Source: JAMXLO01 sp963791495 (GTDB lineage: Bacteria > Pseudomonadota > Alphaproteobacteria > Acetobacterales > Acetobacteraceae). Taken from it: a DNA stretch of 64,000 nucleotides. A program made the translations under genes and the position numbers. The stretch lies in assembly GCA_963791495.1 (NCBI GenBank), contig CAWBST010000016.1, forward strand, positions 146,401 through 210,400, in the 5' to 3' direction. Every line of letters begins with the position of its first letter. Position 1 is the stretch's first letter. This document shows, in pieces, positions 42,174-50,979 of the stretch. The notes under the pieces were generated by a model. That model saw nothing but the letters and a program-made list of their open reading frames with translations, was not told where the DNA came from and searched no databases.

Positions 42174-43732
42174 TCCGCATCGGCACCCTGTTCGTTTTGT
42201 TGCTGATCGCTCCCGCGCACGCCCAAACTGTCGCCGCTACTCCCGGCTTCGACCCGCATCTCGTCGCCGATGTCTATGCCACAGCGCTCGCCTTCATGGC
42301 TCCGCGCACATTGGAGCCAGTGCCAGTCTCGCGGCTTACCGTTTGGGGGCTGCGCGGGCTGACCGCTCTGGATCCCGACCTGACGGCGCAGGTGAGTGAC
42401 GGCAAGCTTCGCCTCACCCAGCGAGACCGCGTCATAGCAACGCGACCGGCGCCAGCCGAAGCCGACATCAACGGCTGGGCCGATGCTGCCGCGGATCTTG
42501 CCCTGGCCGCCGCCGGCACGTCCTTACCAGCCCGCAGGGGCGGTACGCAGGCCGTCGTGCAGAACTTCTTCGACGAGTTGTTCAACCACCTTGATGTGTA
42601 CTCTCGCTATGTGCCGCCGCACGAGGCCAACCAGGATCGCGAGCGCCGCGTGGGTCAGGCAGGAACCGGGCTCCATCTCATCCGGCGCGGATCTGTGATC
42701 GTGGTGGACGCGGCTGTCGCCGACGGACCCGGTGCTGTCGCCGGTATCCGGCCTGGCGACACGATCCTGTCGGTCGATGGCCGTTCCGCACGCGGCAAGG
42801 ACGCCACGACCGTGATGAGTTGGATGGCCGGTCCGGAAGCGACCCTGCTTACGATCGCTTGGCGCAGCCACGATGGACGCGCTCACTCAATCGGCATTGA
42901 GCGCGCCATAGTCCCACCGGAGACCGTGTTCGTGGAGCGAACCGGCGACCTGATGCTGATCCAGATCACCGAGTTCAACCGCACTACCGACAGTCACCTG
43001 GCGGAGGCCATCGGGCAGGGAATCGCCGGCGCGCGTCCGCCCGCAGGCATCATCCTGGACCTGCGTGGCGACCGCGGTGGGCTGCTCCGCCAGGCGGTGA
43101 GCGCGGCCGATACGCTGCTGCCAGCCGGGATTGTGACCATGACCGTCGGGCGCGATCCGGAGGCGACAAGAGTATGGCGCTCCAACCCGGGCGAACTGGC
43201 CGGCGACGTGCCGGTCGTCGTCATGGTCGACGGCCGCACCGCCAGCGCGGCGGAGATATTGGCAGCCGCATTGGCGGACCGCGGACGGGGCGTCGTGATC
43301 GGCAGTTCGACACTCGGCAAGGGGCTTGTGCAGACCATTGCACCCCTGCCGGACGGTGGCGAATTGTACGTCACCTGGAGCCGTGTGCTCGCCCCGCGCG
43401 GCTGGCCGATCCAGAGCCTTGGGTTGCTGCCACAGGTCTGCACCAGCCTCGGACAGGACGCTCTGAGCTGGCAGCTCGCGGCGCTGGCGCAGGGCCGGCA
43501 GCCGATGGCAAAGGCGCTGGAGACCCACCGTGCCGCACGGGCACCTCTGCAGCCGGCGCAGATACTGGCGATCCGCAACAATTGCCCCGCCGCCGAGGGC
43601 CGCGACGCAGACATCGCAACCGCCCGGCTGCTCGTCCACGACCCGGCCGCCTATGCCGCGGCGCTGCTGCCACCACTTCGATCGACCAATGGGCAGGTAT
43701 CGGCGGTCAGCGGACAAGCGGCCACGCCTTGA
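42170..43732 (+). CDS. S41-family peptidase with PDZ domain
   Basis: Exported C-terminal-processing-type protease of 520 residues. A signal peptide (IGTLFVLLLIAPAHAQ) is followed by a PDZ domain (AVADGPGAVAGIRPGDTIL, VDGRSARGKD) and the S41 catalytic core with Ser in VDGRTASAAEIL and Lys in STLGKGLVQT. GTG 42170 overlaps the rnr stop, so it is coupled to rnr. A long C-terminal part (SLGLLPQVCTSLGQD, ILAIRNNCPAAEG) with two Cys is not typical of CtpA. It probably acts in the periplasm on envelope or lipoprotein substrates. Confidence 0.88.
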   Translation: MIRIGTLFVLLLIAPAHAQTVAATPGFDPHLVADVYATALAFMAPRTLEPVPVSRLTVWGLRGLTALDPDLTAQVSDGKLRLTQRDRVIATRPAPAEADINGWADAAADLALAAAGTSLPARRGGTQAVVQNFFDELFNHLDVYSRYVPPHEANQDRERRVGQAGTGLHLIRRGSVIVVDAAVADGPGAVAGIRPGDTILSVDGRSARGKDATTVMSWMAGPEATLLTIAWRSHDGRAHSIGIERAIVPPETVFVERTGDLMLIQITEFNRTTDSHLAEAIGQGIAGARPPAGIILDLRGDRGGLLRQAVSAADTLLPAGIVTMTVGRDPEATRVWRSNPGELAGDVPVVVMVDGRTASAAEILAAALADRGRGVVIGSSTLGKGLVQTIAPLPDGGELYVTWSRVLAPRGWPIQSLGLLPQVCTSLGQDALSWQLAALAQGRQPMAKALETHRAARAPLQPAQILAIRNNCPAAEGRDADIATARLLVHDPAAYAAALLPPLRSTNGQVSAVSGQAATP

Positions 43733-43780
43733 CCGCAGGCCGACGGAACCGCATCTTCCGGTGGTCGAAAGGGACCAGCC

Positions 43781-43948
43781 ATGGCGAAGACCAATACGAT
43801 CCAGATCAAGCTCGTCTCGAGCGCGGACACCGGCTTCTACTACGTCACGAAGAAGAACGCGCGCACCCAAACCGGCAAGCTGGAGATGAAGAAGTACGAT
43901 CCGGTCGTGCGCAAGCACGTTCCGTTCAAGGAAGCCAAGATCAAGTAG
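43781..43948 (+). CDS. rpmG: 50S ribosomal protein L33
   Basis: Short gene of 55 codons: MAKTNTIQIKLVSSADTGFY, then YVTKKNARTQTGKLEMKKYD and VVRKHVPFKEAKIK. This is the Cys-free form of L33, normal in proteobacteria. ATG 43781 follows AAAGGGA by about six bases. It stands alone, convergent with pleD whose stop is only a few bases away. Confidence 0.97.
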   Translation: MAKTNTIQIKLVSSADTGFYYVTKKNARTQTGKLEMKKYDPVVRKHVPFKEAKIK

Positions 43949-43954
43949 GCTGGG

Positions 43955-45331
43955 CTAACCGCCTTGCGGTGCCGGGGCGGCGACCTCGATCCGATTGCGT
44001 CCGCCCCGCTTGGCCGAGTAAAGCGCGACATCGGCCGCGCGGAGCAGCGCCTCGGGCGTGGTCGGATGCTGTGCGCTGCAGGCCACCCCAACACTCACGG
44101 TCAACCGGCAGTTCCTCCCGGGTTCCCATGGGAATGGTGTGGATTCGACTGCTGACCGGAGCCGTTCGGCTGCCTGCACCGCCTCATCGAGGGCACTGCC
44201 CGGCATCACGACGACGAACTCCTCACCTCCGTAGCGCGCGAGCAAGTCAAAGGCGCGGGTACAGCCACGCAGCACATCGGCGATGGCGCGCAGCGCCAGA
44301 TCCCCGGTCGCGTGGCCGAACTCGTCGTTGACCGACTTGAAGTGATCGACATCGATCATCAGCACGCCCAGATTTGGACTCTGCCCGCTCTCCAGCAGCC
44401 CCCGCAGGTGCCGCATCAGATAACGCTGGTTGTAGAGGCCAGTCAGCGGATCGATCAGCGCCATCTCGAGTGCTGTGCCGAGGTCAGTGCGTAGCCGGTC
44501 CTGGTAAAACTTGCGGCGGATCTGGTTGCGAGCCCGAGCGCGCAGTTCATTCTCATCGAGCGGCAGGATCAGCCAGTCATTGGCGCCGAGGTCGAAACCC
44601 CGCAGGATCCTCTCGTGCTCTTCCGGCTCGGCTATCAACAGCACGGGAATCTCGTGCGTGGCGTCAGCCGCGCGGAGCGAAGAGGCGAGCTTGAGCGGAT
44701 CTTCCTCGATGAGCGATAGGCTGAGCACGATCAGATCGAATGGGATGGCCGCCGAGAGCTCCATCGCTTCGGCACCCGTGCGGGCACGGCCAGCGATAAC
44801 CCCATCCTTCGTCAGCGCCGCCTGGATGGTCTGGGCGCCAAGGTCCCAGTCATCGACCACCAGCGCCCGCGCGCCGGCGATCGATGGGGGCGCCACGCTT
44901 TCGCTGGCCAACCCCATAGCCCGGGCAGTCTCGCTTCGGGCGCGCCATTCATCGAGCAGCCGCTTGAGTCGGACCAGGCTGCGCACCCGGGCCATCAGCG
45001 TCTCATACTCGACCGGCTTGGTCAGGAAATCGTCCGCGCCTGACTCCAACCCGTGCAGTCGTTCGCCTGGTTCGCCGAGCGCGGTAACCATCACGACAGG
45101 GATGTGGAGTGTCGTCGCCTCGGCCTTCAGCCGGCGACAGCACTCGAAGCCATCCATCCCTGGCATCATAACGTCGAGCAGGATGAGGTCGGGCTGCCAT
45201 TCGAGTGCCATGCGCAGCGCCTCGAATCCGTCCTTGGCCGTCGCGACCTGATAGTATTCGGCCGACAGCTTGGCTTCCAGCAAGCGGGTATTCGCCGGCA
45301 CATCGTCGACAATCAGGATCCTGGCTGTCAT
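43955..45331 (-). CDS. pleD: PleD-type diguanylate cyclase response regulator
   Basis: Protein of 458 residues: a first receiver domain (ILIVDDVPANTRLL, phosphoacceptor Asp in LILLDVMMPG, Lys in FLTKPVEY), a second degenerate receiver without the acceptor Asp (DLIVLSLSLIEED), and a GGDEF domain with active site RYGGEEF. An allosteric I-site RAFD lies five residues before the active site, so c-di-GMP feedback inhibition is expected. This REC-REC-GGDEF layout is that of PleD, which controls motile-to-sessile change in Caulobacter. The kinase partner is not visible here. Confidence 0.95.
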   Translation of the reverse strand: MTARILIVDDVPANTRLLEAKLSAEYYQVATAKDGFEALRMALEWQPDLILLDVMMPGMDGFECCRRLKAEATTLHIPVVMVTALGEPGERLHGLESGADDFLTKPVEYETLMARVRSLVRLKRLLDEWRARSETARAMGLASESVAPPSIAGARALVVDDWDLGAQTIQAALTKDGVIAGRARTGAEAMELSAAIPFDLIVLSLSLIEEDPLKLASSLRAADATHEIPVLLIAEPEEHERILRGFDLGANDWLILPLDENELRARARNQIRRKFYQDRLRTDLGTALEMALIDPLTGLYNQRYLMRHLRGLLESGQSPNLGVLMIDVDHFKSVNDEFGHATGDLALRAIADVLRGCTRAFDLLARYGGEEFVVVMPGSALDEAVQAAERLRSAVESTPFPWEPGRNCRLTVSVGVACSAQHPTTPEALLRAADVALYSAKRGGRNRIEVAAPAPQGG

Positions 45332-45524
45332 AGGCGGCGGGCTCGCCCCTTGCTGGTCTCATGTGGCGCCAAATGCCACCACCAAATACACTAGATCGGC
45401 TTAAGCAACCGTTGCATTTCTCAATAGCGCCTAAACCCAATGTGGCGGGCCTTTCACTTCCCAAGAGTTCCTGTAAATGTTATTACGAATCGGAAGTAGA
45501 ATATGAAGAAAAAGTGTCAACTCG

Positions 45525-46148
45525 ATGACAAACACCATGAATGCGGGCGCTGATGGCATCGCAACTATCGATACTATCCCAGAACGTGGCGCCGCCAATC
45601 CGGCAATGTTCTTCCGCCGCTGGCTGGCGAACCCCCTGCAGATGGGTTCTGTGGTCCCCTCATCAGCGGCGCTCTGCCAACGGATCGTGAAGCACGCTCG
45701 GCGCATCGCGGATGAGGCCGTGCTGGAGTTGGGAGCGGGCACCGGCGTCGTCTCGCGGGCGCTGCTGGATGGTGGCGTCCCACCGGAGCGGTTGATCGTG
45801 GTCGAAATCGTACCCGAAATGGTGGACCACCTACGCAGCACGCTCCCCGGCGTGCTGGTGATCGAAGGCGATGCACGGAAGCTGCCCAACCTGCTGCCTC
45901 CCCACTGGCACGGGCGGATCAGCAGCGTGATATGCGGCATTCCGCTGGTGCTGCTGCCGCTGGGCGAGCAGCGGCGGATAATCACGGCGATCGAGGCCGT
46001 GGCTCCGGGTCGAGGCTTCCTCCTCTACAGCTACTGCGCGACTTCGCCGCTGCCTTGGCGCAAACACGCGCTGACGGCCCGACGTGAAGCCTGGACGCCA
46101 CTCAATTTCCCGCCGGCCAGCGTGTGGCGCTACGTTCCCGCCGGGTAG
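45525..46148 (+). CDS. SAM-dependent methyltransferase, phospholipid N-methyltransferase-like
   Basis: Protein of 207 residues with the class I SAM motif VLELGAGTGVVSRALL, the acidic VVEIVPEM after strand 2, and GDARKLP. The N-terminal FFRRWLANPLQMGSVVPSS strongly resembles the PmtA family that methylates phosphatidylethanolamine toward phosphatidylcholine and its relatives of unknown target. ATG 45525 or 45537 can serve as start. The preceding 45440-45520 stretch is markedly AT-rich and may hold its promoter. The lipid substrate is inferred from similarity only. Confidence 0.75.
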   Translation: MTNTMNAGADGIATIDTIPERGAANPAMFFRRWLANPLQMGSVVPSSAALCQRIVKHARRIADEAVLELGAGTGVVSRALLDGGVPPERLIVVEIVPEMVDHLRSTLPGVLVIEGDARKLPNLLPPHWHGRISSVICGIPLVLLPLGEQRRIITAIEAVAPGRGFLLYSYCATSPLPWRKHALTARREAWTPLNFPPASVWRYVPAG

Positions 46149-46170
46149 TGGACCGATAGCCGGCGGTCGG

Positions 46171-47064
46171 ATGGTGCTACCGACCACAGCCATGTTGCGT
46201 CTGGCGCCGTTCGGCTTCGTGCTTCTGTGGGCCTCCTCGTTCATCGCATCGCGGGCGGGACTGAGATACCTGTCTCCGATGCTGTTCGTTACGGTACGGC
46301 TGGTACTTGCCGCCGCGGTCATGGTGGGGGTGATGGTGGTGCTACGACGGTCGTGGCGCGTGATAGCCGGGCGATGGGGGCACCTCGTGGTCGCGGGCGT
46401 GCTGACCAACAGCGTGCTGCTCCTGACCGCACACTACGCCATGGTGCATGTCAGCGCGGCGCAGATAGCCCTGGTGCAGACGCTCAATCCGCTGCTGACT
46501 GCTCTGCTCGCGTGGCCGCTACTGGGCGAGCGGCTCCAGTTACTGCAATGGGGGGGATTGGGGCTGGGAGCAGCCGGCGTCGTGCTCATCGTCGGCCTCG
46601 CCGCAACGCGCAGCCCGCTCGAACTGCATGGCCTCCTGCTGACCGCCGGCGGAGCGCTGGGCCTGTGTTCCGGCACCTTGTATTTCGGCCGCTTCTGCCG
46701 CGGCGTGCCGATTTTGGAGGGCACTACGGTGCAACTGCTGGCGGCTACCGCGGCTTGCGCAGCGGCGATGGCCATGTTCGAGACGCCGCACGCGGAGTGG
46801 GTCGGTCCAGCGATCGCCGCTATCGCGTGGAACGCGGGGGCGGTGTCCCTCGGAGGAATGGCACTCTATTACCTCATGCTGGTGCGCGGTACGGTGGCGC
46901 GCGCAACCGCCAACTTCTACCTGGTACCCGGCACCGCGGCGCTGATGGCTTGGGCATTGCTCGGCGAACGCCTGTCGGCACTGACCGTGGCAGGACTGAT
47001 CATCTCATCTATCGGTTGTTGGTTGGTGAGCCGCCGCAAGCGTAACAGAATCGTAATGGCATGA
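46171..47064 (+). CDS. EamA/DMT-family transporter
   Basis: Inner-membrane exporter-type protein of 297 residues with ten hydrophobic segments in two EamA repeats. Repeat 1 shows FVLLWASSFIASRAGLRYL and ALVQTLNPLLTALLAWPLLGER; repeat 2 ends with FYLVPGTAALMAWALLGERL, matching the conserved helix-end GE of the family. A basic tail (SRRKRNRIVMA) is cytoplasmic. ATG 46171 is used; ATG 46192 is an alternative. Substrate unknown; relatives export amino acids or other metabolites. It follows the methyltransferase with a 22-base gap and may be co-transcribed. Confidence 0.85.
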   Translation: MVLPTTAMLRLAPFGFVLLWASSFIASRAGLRYLSPMLFVTVRLVLAAAVMVGVMVVLRRSWRVIAGRWGHLVVAGVLTNSVLLLTAHYAMVHVSAAQIALVQTLNPLLTALLAWPLLGERLQLLQWGGLGLGAAGVVLIVGLAATRSPLELHGLLLTAGGALGLCSGTLYFGRFCRGVPILEGTTVQLLAATAACAAAMAMFETPHAEWVGPAIAAIAWNAGAVSLGGMALYYLMLVRGTVARATANFYLVPGTAALMAWALLGERLSALTVAGLIISSIGCWLVSRRKRNRIVMA

Positions 47065-47131
47065 AAGCGGGGTGCGCTGCGCTAATCCGCGGTAGCCGAC
47101 GAACGGAGAGAGCGGCGCGACCTACCGCAGG

Positions 47132-47830
47132 TTACCTCACAGCGAACTGTGCGCTGCCGAACATGATCTCCCGCTCCGCATCGGTCATCTGGCCCTTGCG
47201 TTTCTTGTCCGCCAGCACCGCCACACCTCGTTGCACGGCCGGACGCGCAGCTATCGCATCGTGCCAGCGCTGCACGTGAGGATAGTCGTCCAGCTTGACC
47301 TTGCGCAGTTCGGGATTGCGTATCCAGGGGAACGTGATGATGTCCGCCATGCTGTATTCGTCGCCGGCAAGCCATTCCGCCTCGCCCAGCCGCTTGTCGA
47401 GCACCCGGTGCAGCCGCGCCACCTCGTTGGTGTAGCGCTCGATCGCATACGGCAGCCTTTCGACGGCGTAGTTGGCGAAGTGGTTGTACTGGCCGAACAT
47501 CGGGCCGACGCCGCCCATCTGGAACATCATCCATTCAAGGCACTTGTAGCGGCCGACCGGATCCTTCGGAATCAGCTTTCCGCCGCTCTTCTCCGACAGG
47601 TAGATCATGATCGCTGCCGACTCGAACAGCGTGAACGGCTTGCCACCCGGCCCACCGGGATCGACGATGGCCGGAATGCGGTGATTCGGTGTGATCGCGA
47701 GGAATTCCGGTTTGAACTGGTCGCCTTTGCCGATGTTGATTGGGATCACCTTGTAGGGCAGCCCGAGTTCCTCCAGTGCGATGTGCACCTTGTGGCCATT
47801 CGGCGTCGGCCACGTCCAGACTTCGATCAT
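47132..47830 (-). CDS. Glutathione S-transferase, YfcG/Nu-type
   Basis: Protein of 232 residues with an N-terminal thioredoxin-like domain (IEVWTWPTPNGHKVHIALEE; the TPNG element carries the glutathione-activating Thr/Asn of Nu-class enzymes; NHRIPAIVDP and FESAAIMIYLSEK bind glutathione) and a C-terminal helical domain (YSMADIITFPWIRN). Nu-class members often act as disulfide reductases. ATG 47830 lies next to the aminotransferase gene (37 bases) on the same strand, so the two probably share a transcript. Confidence 0.9.
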   Translation of the reverse strand: MIEVWTWPTPNGHKVHIALEELGLPYKVIPINIGKGDQFKPEFLAITPNHRIPAIVDPGGPGGKPFTLFESAAIMIYLSEKSGGKLIPKDPVGRYKCLEWMMFQMGGVGPMFGQYNHFANYAVERLPYAIERYTNEVARLHRVLDKRLGEAEWLAGDEYSMADIITFPWIRNPELRKVKLDDYPHVQRWHDAIAARPAVQRGVAVLADKKRKGQMTDAEREIMFGSAQFAVR

Positions 47831-47866
47831 TGGTGCCTCCCTCTCGTTGCAATCACTGCGGAACGG

Positions 47867-49039
47867 TCATGCATTCCCCGCCAGATAGTCGATCGCCGCC
47901 TGTGCGCCGCCGGACTTGTGCGGCACGCCGGCCACACGCAGCCCCATTTCGACGCCACCCAGCGTACCGATTAGTTGCAGGTCGCCGAAGTCACCAAGAT
48001 GCCCAATACGGAACACGCGATCCTTCAGGATACCGAGGCCGTTGCCCAGGCTCATGTTGTACTTGTCGAGTATTACGGCGCGCAGGCCATCGGCGCTGTG
48101 GCCTTCGGGGACGCGCACGGCGGTCAGCGACGAGGAATAGTGGCGCGGATCGGCGCACTGCACCTCCAGCCCCCAGCTGCGGACGGCTCGGCGTGTCGCC
48201 TCAGCGTGGCGGTCGTGGCGGGCGAACACGTCCGGCAGACCTTCCTCCAGCAGCATCTTAACCGCTTCGTTCAGCCCGAACAGCAGGTTGGTGCCGGGCG
48301 TATAAGGGAAGTAGCCGGTCTTGTTGGCCTCCAGCATCGGCCGCCAGTCCCAGTAGCTGCGATGCAGGCGTGCGCCTTCGGTCGCCTTCAGCGCCTTGTC
48401 GCTGATTGCATTGAAGGACAGGCCGGGCGGCAGCATCAGCCCCTTCTGCGAACCGGCGATGGTGACATCGACGCCCCATTCGTCATGCCGGTAGTCGATC
48501 GACGCCAGCGAGGAGATGGTATCGACCATCAGCAGCGCCGGATGGTGCGCGGTATCCATCGCGGCCCGCACCTCATCGATGCGTGATGTGCAGCCGGTCG
48601 AAGTCTCGTTATGCACGACGCACACCGCCTTGATGCGGTGCGCCTTGTCCTCGGCCAGCGCGGCGCCAATCGCTTCGACATCGGCGCCGCGCCGCCAGTC
48701 GGTGTCGATGAAGATCGGCTTGAGGTCGAGCCGCTGCGCCATCTCGTTCCACAACGTGGCAAACCAACCGGTACGGCACATCAGTACCGCATCGCCGGGC
48801 GACAGCGTGTTAGTCAGCGCCGCCTCCCATGCGCCGGTGCCAGAGGCTGGATAGATCACCACGGGACCGCTGGTCTGGAAGATCGCCCGCAGGTTGGCGA
48901 GGAGCTCCAATCCCAACCGGCCGAAAGCCGGGCCGCGATGGTCGATCGTGGGATTGTCGATCGCGCGCAGCACCCGATCGGGCACATTGGTGGGGCCAGG
49001 TATCTGCAGGAAGTGGCGGCCGGCGTGATGCTGGGTCAT
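47867..49039 (-). CDS. Serine-glyoxylate aminotransferase
   Basis: PLP-dependent class V aminotransferase of 390 residues: LQIPGPTNVPDRVLRA, YPASGTGAWEAAL, VHNETSTGCTSRIDEVR, VDTISSLASIDYR and the PLP Lys in IAGSQKGLMLPPG. These are hallmarks of serine-glyoxylate/alanine-glyoxylate aminotransferase, which turns glyoxylate and serine into glycine and hydroxypyruvate. ATG 49039 gives the family N-terminus (MTQHHAGRHFLQIPGP). It is divergent from an FAD/Fe-S oxidoreductase of the glycolate-oxidase type, whose product would be its substrate, so a shared glyoxylate role is likely. Confidence 0.92.
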   Translation of the reverse strand: MTQHHAGRHFLQIPGPTNVPDRVLRAIDNPTIDHRGPAFGRLGLELLANLRAIFQTSGPVVIYPASGTGAWEAALTNTLSPGDAVLMCRTGWFATLWNEMAQRLDLKPIFIDTDWRRGADVEAIGAALAEDKAHRIKAVCVVHNETSTGCTSRIDEVRAAMDTAHHPALLMVDTISSLASIDYRHDEWGVDVTIAGSQKGLMLPPGLSFNAISDKALKATEGARLHRSYWDWRPMLEANKTGYFPYTPGTNLLFGLNEAVKMLLEEGLPDVFARHDRHAEATRRAVRSWGLEVQCADPRHYSSSLTAVRVPEGHSADGLRAVILDKYNMSLGNGLGILKDRVFRIGHLGDFGDLQLIGTLGGVEMGLRVAGVPHKSGGAQAAIDYLAGNA

Positions 49040-49106
49040 ACTGCGTGCCTGTTCCGGAAGGCGCGCATTGTTATCCCAGCCGTGCCGAGAGACAATCAGC
49101 GCCACC

Positions 49107-50975
49107 ATGAGTGCCACAATCGCTCCCGACAGATCCCGTCTCGCTGCTCGCCTGACGCGCGAGATCCGCGGCGAGGTGCTGTTCAGCCGCGCCGATCGCG
49201 GCCGCTACGCCACCGATGCGTCGATCTACCAAGTCGAGCCGATCGGCGTGATCGTGCCGGAAGAGATCGGCGACGTCGCAGCGGCATTGTCAATCGCCCG
49301 CGAGGAAGGTGTGCCCGTGCTGCCGCGCGGCGGCGGCACCAGCCAGTGCGGCCAGACGGTGAATCGAGCCCTGGTGATCGACTGCTCGAAGCACCTACGC
49401 CGCATCCTGCATGTCGATCCGGGCGCGCGCACGGCACTGGTGGAACCCGGTCTGGTGCTGGGCCATCTCAATGCCGAACTGCGTCAGCATGGGTTGTTCT
49501 TTCCGGTTGATCCCTCGACACATGCGCGCTGTACGATCGGCGGCATGGCCGGCAACAACTCCTGTGGTTCGAAGTCGATCCGCTACGGACTGATGGCCGA
49601 CAACGTGCACGCGATCGACGCGATCCTGGCAGACGGAACGCAGCACAAGTTCGGCCTGCTGCCGGACAACATCGGCGCCGATGTACCGCGCGGCATTGCC
49701 GAACTGATCCAGCGGCTGCGTGCTTTGGGCGCGGCGGAAGCCGAGGAGATTGCTGCACGGTTTCCCTCGCAACTTCGCCGCGTCGGCGGCTACAACATCG
49801 AGGTGCTGACGCCGGTGGCGCGTCTCGCCGGTCAGGAGAATCTGGCGCGCCTGCTGGTCGGTTCGGAAGGCACCCTCGCCTTCTCCGCAGCGCTTGAACT
49901 CGCGCTCTCTCCGATCAAGCCTCGCAAGCTGTTGGGCATCTGCCAGTTCCCCACCTTCCGCCGGGCAATGGAGGCGGCGCAGCACATCGTGCAGCTCAAT
50001 CCCGAGGCAGTGGAACTTGTCGATCGCACGATGATCGATCTCGGCCGCGGCATTCCCCTCTTCCGTGCCACGATAGACCGAATGCTGATCGGCGAACCGG
50101 ACAGTCTGCTCATCGTCGAGTTTCACGGTCACGACGACTCACAATTAGCGGTGAAGCTCGACGAACTCGAGGAGCTGATGGGCGATCTCGGTCATCCGGA
50201 TGCCGTCGTGCGTGCGACTGATGCCGCGTTTCAGGCCGATATCGCCGCTGTTCGCGAGGCCGGCCTCAACATCATGATGTCGATGAAGGGCGACGGGAAG
50301 CCGGTGTCGTTCATCGAGGATTGCGCGGTCGATCTCGAAGACCTCGCCGATTACACGGAACGACTGAATGCAGTGTTCGAGAAGCACGGCACAAAGGGCA
50401 CCTGGTACGCACACGCCTCAGTAGGCTGTCTGCACGTCCGGCCGGTGCTGAATATGAAGGACCCGAAGGACGTCGTCACCATGCGCGCCGTGGCCGAGGA
50501 GTGCTTCGCCCTGGTCCGCGAATACAAGGGCTCGCACAGCGGCGAACACGGCGACGGCCTCGTGCGCAGCGAATTCCACGAAGCCATGCTCGGCCCGCGG
50601 ATCGTTCGCGCGTTCGAGACGGTGAAGGATGCGTTCGACCCGCACGGCATGCTGAACCCAGGCCGCATCGTCCGGGCTCCGCGCATGGATGACAGAACGC
50701 TGTTCCGCTACGGCTGGGGTTACGCGCCGATCCCCCAGTTCAGCCCGAAACTCGACTGGTCGGACCATCCCGGAGCATTCGGCGGCATGCTCGGCGCGGT
50801 CGAGATGTGCAACAACAACGGCACCTGCCGCGCCTTCGATGCCGGCGTGATGTGTCCCTCCTACCGCGTGACGCGCGACGAGACGCACCTGACGCGCGGC
50901 CGCGCGAACACGTTGCGTCTGGCGCTGACCGGCCAGCTTGGCGCCGACGCATTAGCTTCCGACGCAGTCGGCTGA
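49107..50975 (+). CDS. FAD-linked oxidoreductase, N-terminal part of a split FAD/Fe-S protein
   Basis: FAD-binding domain (PRGGGTSQCGQTVNRAL, VEPGLVLGHLN, GMAGNNSCGSKSIRYG) and FAD-oxidase C-terminal domain (HASVGCLHVRPVLNMKD, SGEHGDGLVRSEF, DPHGMLNPGRIV), then a first Fe-S region (MCNNNGTCRAFDAGVMCPSY). These features belong to the ~1000-residue family of glycolate, D-lactate or D-2-hydroxyglutarate dehydrogenases with fused Fe-S modules. The frame stops at 50975 just before the second Fe-S motif, which continues in the +1 frame at 50980. Removing one G from GG at 50970-50971 reads AVADAMSLCVSC and rejoins them. Which 2-hydroxy acid is oxidised cannot be told; glycolate fits the neighbouring aminotransferase. 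Confidence 0.88.
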   Translation: MSATIAPDRSRLAARLTREIRGEVLFSRADRGRYATDASIYQVEPIGVIVPEEIGDVAAALSIAREEGVPVLPRGGGTSQCGQTVNRALVIDCSKHLRRILHVDPGARTALVEPGLVLGHLNAELRQHGLFFPVDPSTHARCTIGGMAGNNSCGSKSIRYGLMADNVHAIDAILADGTQHKFGLLPDNIGADVPRGIAELIQRLRALGAAEAEEIAARFPSQLRRVGGYNIEVLTPVARLAGQENLARLLVGSEGTLAFSAALELALSPIKPRKLLGICQFPTFRRAMEAAQHIVQLNPEAVELVDRTMIDLGRGIPLFRATIDRMLIGEPDSLLIVEFHGHDDSQLAVKLDELEELMGDLGHPDAVVRATDAAFQADIAAVREAGLNIMMSMKGDGKPVSFIEDCAVDLEDLADYTERLNAVFEKHGTKGTWYAHASVGCLHVRPVLNMKDPKDVVTMRAVAEECFALVREYKGSHSGEHGDGLVRSEFHEAMLGPRIVRAFETVKDAFDPHGMLNPGRIVRAPRMDDRTLFRYGWGYAPIPQFSPKLDWSDHPGAFGGMLGAVEMCNNNGTCRAFDAGVMCPSYRVTRDETHLTRGRANTLRLALTGQLGADALASDAVG

Positions 50976-50979
50976 TGCA